Below are positions 59,085 through 64,000 of a stretch of 64,000 bases of DNA, piece after piece. The notes under the pieces were generated by a model. The model was not told the DNA's origin. It worked only from the letters and a program-made list of their open reading frames with translations, and searched no databases. The stretch is taken from NCBI GenBank assembly GCA_046052145.1, contig JBJOMW010000001.1, positions 1 to 64,000 of the forward strand, read 5' to 3'. The position numbers and the translations under genes were made by a program. Source of the DNA: Falsiroseomonas sp046052145 (GTDB taxonomy: Bacteria; Pseudomonadota; Alphaproteobacteria; Acetobacterales; Acetobacteraceae). Positions within the stretch are counted from its first letter, which is position 1. The number at the start of each line of letters is the position of its first letter.

Positions 59085-61883
59085 TCAGCCCGGGGAGCCG
59101 TCCAGGAAGGCGCGGGTTTCCGCCACCGCGTCGCGAAGGCCGCAGCGCCGCACGATCACGCCATCGGGCAGCCCCGCCAGCAGCCGCGAGGGGCAGCGGC
59201 TGTCGAGCAGCACGAAGACGCCGCGGTCATCGGCGCGCCGCACCAGACGGCCGAAGGCCTGGCGCAGCCGGTGGCGCGCGATCGCGTCGTCATGCGCCTT
59301 CGGCCGGCCTTCGCTCAGATGCAGGCGCCGTTCGCGATGCAGGATGGTCGGGCGCGGCCAGGGCACGCGGTCGAAGACCAGCAGGCGCAAGCTGCGGCCC
59401 GGTACGTCCACGCCATCGCGCATCGCATCGGTGCCCAGCAGACAGGCGGCTTCCTCGGCCCGGAACACATCCACCAGCGTGCCATTGTCCATCGCATCCA
59501 CATGCTGCGCGTAGAGCGGGATGCCGGCAGCGGCCAGCGGCTCCGCGATGCGGGACTGCACTTCGCGCAGGCGGCGCACGGCGGTGAACAGGCCCAGGCC
59601 CCCGCCGCCGGCGGCCAGGAACAGCGCGCGATAGGCCGCGGCGATCTGGCCGAAATCCTCCCGCGCGACATCGGTGACGACCAGCGCACGGGTATGCGCG
59701 CCATAGTCGAAGGGCGACGGCACCGCGGCGCGGATCGCGGGCGCGGCCAGGTGCTGCACGCCGGTGCGCGCTTCCGCCGCGCGCCAAGCGGCGTCAGGGT
59801 CGTCCGCCTCCTCCTCCTCGCCGGCATCGCGCAACGTGGCGGAGGTGATCAGCACGCCATGTGCGGGTGCGGCGACCGTCGTCGCGAAGGGCTGCGTCGG
59901 GTCCAGGTGATGGCGGAACATGCCGGCATCCACCTCTCGCCCCTCGCGCCGTTCCAGCGCGAACCAATCCACCATCTCGGGCCGAGTGCCCGGCGCGCGC
60001 GGCGGCTCGCGCAGCATGCCGAGCATTGCGCCCCAGGCCGTCAGCGGCATCAGCGCGCGGCGTTCGATACCGCGGAGCGCCGCCTCGATGCGGATGCGGT
60101 CGCCAAGCTCCAGCTCCTCCGCCTCATCCTCAAGCCGCGCCGCCAGCCGATCATGCAACAGCTGCAGCGGCGCCTTCAGCCGGGCGAAGGCGTCTGACAG
60201 AGCTTCGGCCGCCTCGGTCACGCCCGGGTTCAGCGGGTGGACGTCGCATTCCACGCCATAGCCCGCATCCTGCTCGGCGATGCGGGCCAGCACCTGGCGG
60301 CGCACGGCGTGCAGGAAGGATTCAGTCGCGCCGCGCGGATCATTCTCCGCCAGGCGCGACGGCCAGCCCTGGCCCGGCAAAGCGCGCGCGGCCTGCAACG
60401 CCTCCTCAAGCGGCAGCAGCAGATCCGGGCGGTCGCCGATCAGCTCCTCCATCCGCCGCGCCAGACCCCGCGCGCGCGAACGCCCGCCTTCGGCGCCGAG
60501 CAGCCAGCGGCGCAACTCCGCCGTCTCGCCCCCGGTGAGATCGGCGGAGAAGGCGGCATCGGCAGCGTCGAACAAGTGATGGCCCTCGTCGAAGACCAGC
60601 CGCAGCGGCTTGCCATCCTCACCACCGCCGAGTGCCGCCTGGATCATCACCAGCGCATGGTTGGCGACCACCAGCGTCGCGGTCTTCGCGCGGCGGATCG
60701 AATGTTCGACGAAGCAGGATTTGTAGTGGCTGCAGGCGGAATGGATGCATTCGCCGCGCCGGTCGGCCAGCGGCCAGATGGCGTGGTGGCCGAACAGCTC
60801 CACCAGCCAGCCTGGGAAATCGCCGCCCATCAGGTCGCCATCGCGCGAGAACAGCGCCCAGCGCGCAACCAGCGCGAGCGGCAGCAGCATGCCCGCCATC
60901 TGCGCCGCCGCCACCTGCTCCTCCATGTTCAGCAGGCAGAGGTAGTTCTCCCGCCCCTTGCGCACGACGACGCGGCGGCGGCGCTCGGCCGGGTCGGGGT
61001 AGAGGCGCGCCGTCTCCTGGTCGATCTGGCGTTGCAGGTTGCGGGTGAAGGTGGAGATCCACACAGGCGACCCGTTGCGCTCCGCCCAGAGGCTGGCGGG
61101 CGCGACATAGCCGAGCGTCTTGCCCGTGCCGGTCCCGGCCTCGGCAAGGACGAGGTTCGGCGCGCCGCGCGCCTCTCGCACGCCGAAAGCGCTGGCGGCG
61201 GCGGAGGCGTAGTCGGATTGCTGCGGGCGCTGTTCCGCGCCGTCGCCCAAAATCTCAGCCAGCCGGCGCCGCGCCTCGGCCGGCGTGATCGGGGTGTGGG
61301 CGGGGGGTGGCGGGGGCGCGTCATCCTCCCATTCCGGCAGGCGGCGCCAGACCTTCAGCGCGTCGGGGGAGGGCTTCGCCTCGGGCTGGCCGAGGGCCGC
61401 GAGCACGCTTTCGGCCCAGGGCCAGCCGATATCCGCACCAAGCTTCGCGGCGAGCGAGGCAGCATCGCGGTTGAGCGGGGCGTTGCGGCTATGCGCCAGG
61501 TGCCGCAGCAGCTCGGTGGCGAGTTCGGGCAGCAGCGCGGCCGCGGCCTCGTCATCCGCCGGCGCGTCACGATCGAGGGAGACGGCAAGGCCCCGCGGTG
61601 TCGGCGCGGCGGGATGCGCGGGGCGGGCAAAGGCAAAGAGTTCCAGCAGGTCGCAGGCGGGCATGTGCGGCAGGCCAAGCCGCTTCCAGCTGGCGGGGGC
61701 GTGGACCAGCAGGGGCGGCGGCAGGTCCCGCAGGCGGCGCGCGATCTCGGCGGCCGGCAGCGTCATCAGCTCGCCATCGGGGGTCATCAGCGCGCCGCGG
61801 CCGAAGCCGGCGACGAGCGCGGGCGCTTCGGGGAGCAGCAGGCGGGGCTGATGGGTCGGAGCCGCGGTGCGAGGCTGGGTCAC
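59085..61883 (-). CDS. ATP-dependent DNA helicase, DinG/XPD-like
   Basis: A 932-residue superfamily 2 helicase. Before the motor lies an about 220-residue N-terminal region with VAGFGRGALMTPDGELM. Walker A is AEAGTGTGKTLGYVAP; the DEAH-like box is LVFDEGHHLFD. Cysteines in RENYLCLLN and in CIHSACSHYKSC could hold an iron-sulfur cluster as in DinG/XPD, and VVANHALV is typical. Later come GVLITSATLRDAG and the motif VI region LRQAFGRLVRRADDRG. I chose the GTG at 61883; an ATG at 62072 is in frame but runs through a repeat. It probably opens R-loops or damaged DNA. Confidence 0.9.
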   Translation of the reverse strand: MTQPRTAAPTHQPRLLLPEAPALVAGFGRGALMTPDGELMTLPAAEIARRLRDLPPPLLVHAPASWKRLGLPHMPACDLLELFAFARPAHPAAPTPRGLAVSLDRDAPADDEAAAALLPELATELLRHLAHSRNAPLNRDAASLAAKLGADIGWPWAESVLAALGQPEAKPSPDALKVWRRLPEWEDDAPPPPPAHTPITPAEARRRLAEILGDGAEQRPQQSDYASAAASAFGVREARGAPNLVLAEAGTGTGKTLGYVAPASLWAERNGSPVWISTFTRNLQRQIDQETARLYPDPAERRRRVVVRKGRENYLCLLNMEEQVAAAQMAGMLLPLALVARWALFSRDGDLMGGDFPGWLVELFGHHAIWPLADRRGECIHSACSHYKSCFVEHSIRRAKTATLVVANHALVMIQAALGGGEDGKPLRLVFDEGHHLFDAADAAFSADLTGGETAELRRWLLGAEGGRSRARGLARRMEELIGDRPDLLLPLEEALQAARALPGQGWPSRLAENDPRGATESFLHAVRRQVLARIAEQDAGYGVECDVHPLNPGVTEAAEALSDAFARLKAPLQLLHDRLAARLEDEAEELELGDRIRIEAALRGIERRALMPLTAWGAMLGMLREPPRAPGTRPEMVDWFALERREGREVDAGMFRHHLDPTQPFATTVAAPAHGVLITSATLRDAGEEEEADDPDAAWRAAEARTGVQHLAAPAIRAAVPSPFDYGAHTRALVVTDVAREDFGQIAAAYRALFLAAGGGGLGLFTAVRRLREVQSRIAEPLAAAGIPLYAQHVDAMDNGTLVDVFRAEEAACLLGTDAMRDGVDVPGRSLRLLVFDRVPWPRPTILHRERRLHLSEGRPKAHDDAIARHRLRQAFGRLVRRADDRGVFVLLDSRCPSRLLAGLPDGVIVRRCGLRDAVAETRAFLDGSPG

Positions 61884-61971
61884 GCAGGCAATCTGGCCCC
61901 GTTGTGCAGGCGAACAAAGAGGGAAAACATGAGAGGCGCTGGGGTGGGGGGTCGGTCGTGCCCCCTCCCCA

Positions 61972-62037
61972 ACCCTCCCCCGCTCCGCGGGAGAGGGAGC
62001 GGGTCGAATCTCCCTCTCCCGCGGAGCGGGGGAGGGT
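61972..62037. repeat. Perfect 28-bp inverted repeat between the helicase gene and asd
   Basis: The arms are 61972-61999 (ACCCTCCCCCGCTCCGCGGG continuing AGAGGGAG) and 62010-62037, perfectly complementary, with a 10-base loop (CGGGTCGAAT). Such CCCTCCCCCGC...GCGGGGGAGGGT motifs look like dispersed intergenic repeats of GC-rich alphaproteobacteria. It could form a strong hairpin in either transcript. Confidence 0.85.
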
Positions 62038-62047
62038 GGCTGAGTGA

Positions 62048-62073
62048 CGTGCCGAAGGCCTGCCTTCGGCACG
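62048..62073. terminator. 12-bp hairpin downstream of asd
   Basis: CGTGCCGAAGGC (62048-62059) and GCCTTCGGCACG (62062-62073) form a perfect 12-bp stem with a 2-base loop, part of the same repeat-rich gap as the 28-bp inverted repeat. It lies about 75 bases beyond the asd stop on the minus strand and could end that transcript; no T run is visible. Confidence 0.5.
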
Positions 62074-62146
62074 ACGCGAAGCCGGGAGGGGGCGCGAGCA
62101 CCCCCCCAAGCAACGCCCCCGCCCTACGGACGAGGAAGAAGCAGCC

Positions 62147-63157
62147 TCAGGCCGCCGCCTTCAGCCCCGGCACGCGTTCCGCGATCTGCACCGCGTTCAG
62201 CGCAGCGCCCTTCAGCAGCTGGTCGCCGCAGACGAACAGGTCGAGGCCATGCGCGCCGAAGACCAGGTTCTGGCGGATGCGGCCCACTTCGCAATCATCC
62301 TGGCCCGTCGCCGTCAGCGGCATCGGGTAGAGCTTGTTGGCGACGTCATCCACCACCTTCACGCCCGGCGCCGTGCGCAGAACGTCGCGCGCGGCCTCTG
62401 GTGTGATGGGCTTCTCGGTCTCGATGGTGATCGCTTCCGCATGCACGCGCATGGTCGGGATGCGGACGGCGGTGCAGGACACGGGGAGATCGGGCAGGCC
62501 CATGATCTTCCGTGTTTCCCAGACCACCTTCATCTCCTCCTTCGTGTAGCCATTGGGCTGGAAGGCATCGATGTGCGGGATGACGTTGAAGGCGATGGGG
62601 TGGGCGAAGACCTCATTCTGCGCCTTCGTACCCTCGACCAGCACGCGCTTCGTCTCCCGCTCCAGCTCGGCCATGCCCTCGGCGCCGGCGCCGGAGGTGG
62701 CCTGGTAGGTCGAGACGATCACGCGCTTGATGCCGAAGGCCTTGTGCAGCGGCGCCAGCGCGACCACGGCGATCGCGGTGGTGCAGTTCGGGTTGGCGAT
62801 CAGGCGCGCATCGCCGATGGCGCCCGCATTCACCTCCGGCACCACCAGCGGCACAGCGTCGTCCAGGCGGAAGGCGGAGGAATTATCCACCACCGTCACC
62901 CCGGCCGCGACTAACGCCGGCGCATGCTGCTTGGCGAAATCGCCCGAGACCGCGAGCAAAGCGAGGTCGAGGTCCTTCGCCTTTTCGGGCGTGAATTCCT
63001 CGATCGTGATCTCCCCGAACGGCGTCGCGACCCGCGTGCCCGCACTGCGGCCCGAGGCGAAGAGGCGGAGTTTCGTCACCGGGAAGCGCCGCCGCCCCAG
63101 GACCTCCACCAGCTCCTTCCCCACCGCACCGGTGGCGCCGATCACACCGACCCGCAT
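62147..63157 (-). CDS. asd: Aspartate-semialdehyde dehydrogenase
   Basis: A 336-residue NADP enzyme that reduces aspartyl phosphate to the semialdehyde, the branch point to lysine, threonine, methionine and diaminopimelate for the cell wall. RVGVIGATGAVGKELVEVL is the nucleotide loop, C125 the nucleophile in NPNCTTA, and IPTMRVHAEAI carries the catalytic histidine. I chose the ATG at 63157, since GGAGGG stands 6 bases before it; an ATG at 63181 is in frame but has no such site. It is divergent from lysK. Confidence 0.96.
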   Translation of the reverse strand: MRVGVIGATGAVGKELVEVLGRRRFPVTKLRLFASGRSAGTRVATPFGEITIEEFTPEKAKDLDLALLAVSGDFAKQHAPALVAAGVTVVDNSSAFRLDDAVPLVVPEVNAGAIGDARLIANPNCTTAIAVVALAPLHKAFGIKRVIVSTYQATSGAGAEGMAELERETKRVLVEGTKAQNEVFAHPIAFNVIPHIDAFQPNGYTKEEMKVVWETRKIMGLPDLPVSCTAVRIPTMRVHAEAITIETEKPITPEAARDVLRTAPGVKVVDDVANKLYPMPLTATGQDDCEVGRIRQNLVFGAHGLDLFVCGDQLLKGAALNAVQIAERVPGLKAAA

Positions 63158-63325
63158 CGGGGTCCCTCCTTCCATATGCAAACGGCGGGGAGATAGCGCA
63201 AAGACCGGGCGGGGCCAAATGCGGCGAGCGGGGGACTGGCCTGCAGCCTCATTGCCGGGGTCGCATCGCCCGGCCGGCGCACCTATAAGGCGCGATCACC
63301 CGATCATCGGACCCAGCCGAGCCCC

Positions 63326-64000
63326 ATGTCAGACGCCGACTTCTCCGCCACCAAGGCCTGGCCCTTCGAGGAGGCCCGCAAGGTCGCCGCCCGGGTGGCG
63401 GCCTCGGGCAAAGGGACGGCGCTGTTCGAGACGGGCTACGGCCCCTCGGGCCTGCCGCATATCGGCACCTTCGGCGAAGTCGCCCGCACCACCTGGGTGC
63501 GGAACGCCTTTTCCCGAGTGACCGGCCTGCCGTCGCGGCTGGTGGCGTTCAGCGACGACATGGATGGGCTGCGAAAGGTCCCGGATAACGTCCCGAACAA
63601 GGAGATGCTGGCCAGTCATCTCGGCAAGCCGGTGACCGCGATCCCCGACCCCTTCGGCACGCATGAAAGCTTCGGGCATCACAACAACGCCCGGCTGCGC
63701 AGCTTCCTCGACCAGTTCGGCTTCGAATACGAATTCGCCTCGTCGTCCGACTACTACAAGTCCGGCCGCTTCGATGCGGCGCTGATCCGGATGGCGGAGC
63801 GGCATGAACAGGTGAAGGCGGTGATCCTGCCCACCCTCGGGCCTGATCGCCGCGCGACCTATTCGCCCTTCCTGCCGATCCACCCGAAGACCGGCGTGGT
63901 GATGCAGGTGCCGATGGACGAAGTTCGCCCGGCGGAAGACCTGCTGGTCTGGACCGATCCCGCCACCGGCGAACGCTTCGGCACGCGCATCACCGGCGGG
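63326..64000 (+). CDS. lysK: Lysine--tRNA ligase, class I (N-terminal part)
   Basis: The first 225 codons are in the window and the frame is open to the end. GPSGLPHIGTFGEVARTTWV contains the HIGH-like signature (H-I-G) of class I synthetases; LVAFSDDMDGLRKVPDN and PFGTHESFGHHNNARL are typical of the class I LysRS of alphaproteobacteria, archaea and spirochaetes, in contrast to the class II LysS of most bacteria. The KMSK region is beyond the window. It charges tRNA-Lys in the cytoplasm. It starts 168 bases from the divergent asd gene. Confidence 0.95.
   Translation, partial: MSDADFSATKAWPFEEARKVAARVAASGKGTALFETGYGPSGLPHIGTFGEVARTTWVRNAFSRVTGLPSRLVAFSDDMDGLRKVPDNVPNKEMLASHLGKPVTAIPDPFGTHESFGHHNNARLRSFLDQFGFEYEFASSSDYYKSGRFDAALIRMAERHEQVKAVILPTLGPDRRATYSPFLPIHPKTGVVMQVPMDEVRPAEDLLVWTDPATGERFGTRITGG

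Noticed and set aside
62000..62015. tRNA T-loop-like GGTCGAAT word
   Set aside because: It is the loop of the 28-bp inverted repeat and no cloverleaf can be built around it.
63285..63300. Promoter with TATAAG before lysK
   Set aside because: The -10-like word has no acceptable -35 at 16-18 bases; not listed as a feature.

Overview
The window is GC-rich throughout and densely coded on both strands. It looks like chromosomal DNA of an alphaproteobacterium, most likely of the Acetobacteraceae (Roseomonas-like). This rests on several signs: an RNase E with a long acidic insertion in its S1 region, a class I lysyl-tRNA synthetase, an Usg-like protein, HrcA/CIRCE control of groESL, and the gene orders proB-proA-nadD-rsfS-rlmH and gpmI-envC-ctpA-deacetylase. 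The genus is a guess. No rRNA, tRNA, CRISPR array, integrase or transposase was seen.

Layout. 1-361 is the end of a GhrA-like reductase. 542-11154 (minus) is one long run: a GT9 glycosyltransferase, two methyltransferases, hldE, a GT2 glycosyltransferase and gmhA (heptose and surface glycan supply), then nadE, pepA and a MarR regulator. 11564-15494 (minus) holds a CtBP-like dehydrogenase and rne. 16272-21875 (plus) holds amiC, mrcA, prfB and a class II aldolase. 21947-24927 (minus) is a small acyl-CoA operon ending in a tiny ORF with an exceptional ribosome binding site. 25004-32997 holds an exonuclease, a CBS/DUF294 protein, an MFS carrier, and a DUF4212 plus sodium:solute symporter pair with two small membrane proteins. 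33224-35140 is a large GH16-RTX protein. 35256-40428 (plus) is the proB-proA-nadD-rsfS-rlmH housekeeping string, followed by nnrU-like and ion-channel genes. 42266-47821 (plus) is gpmI-envC-ctpA-deacetylase. 47828-50277 (minus) is a lipid-linked sugar transfer pair. 50856-53077 is groESL with two CIRCE sites, followed by cspA. 53768-56817 (plus) holds small catabolic genes. 56827-58995 (minus) holds a TerB-like gene and an exported nitroreductase with its MarR regulator. 59085-63157 (minus) holds a DinG-like helicase and asd. The window ends inside lysK.

How it fits together. The envelope theme recurs. HldE and GmhA make ADP-heptose, and the glycosyltransferases and methyltransferases use or decorate sugars. 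AmiC and the catalytically degenerate EnvC are a probable amidase and activator pair, and PBP1A builds the wall that they split. The most interesting non-coding signal is a dispersed element at about 368-482, 37743-37856 and 41173-41290. Each copy directly follows a plus-strand stop codon, and its serial hairpins have changed stem sequence between copies while keeping pairing. Other points of interest are paired TTCGA-NN-TCGAA operators 20 bp apart, an RsfS with a histone-like tail, an EF-hand-like loop in a symporter, and a two-aspartate selectivity filter in an ion channel.
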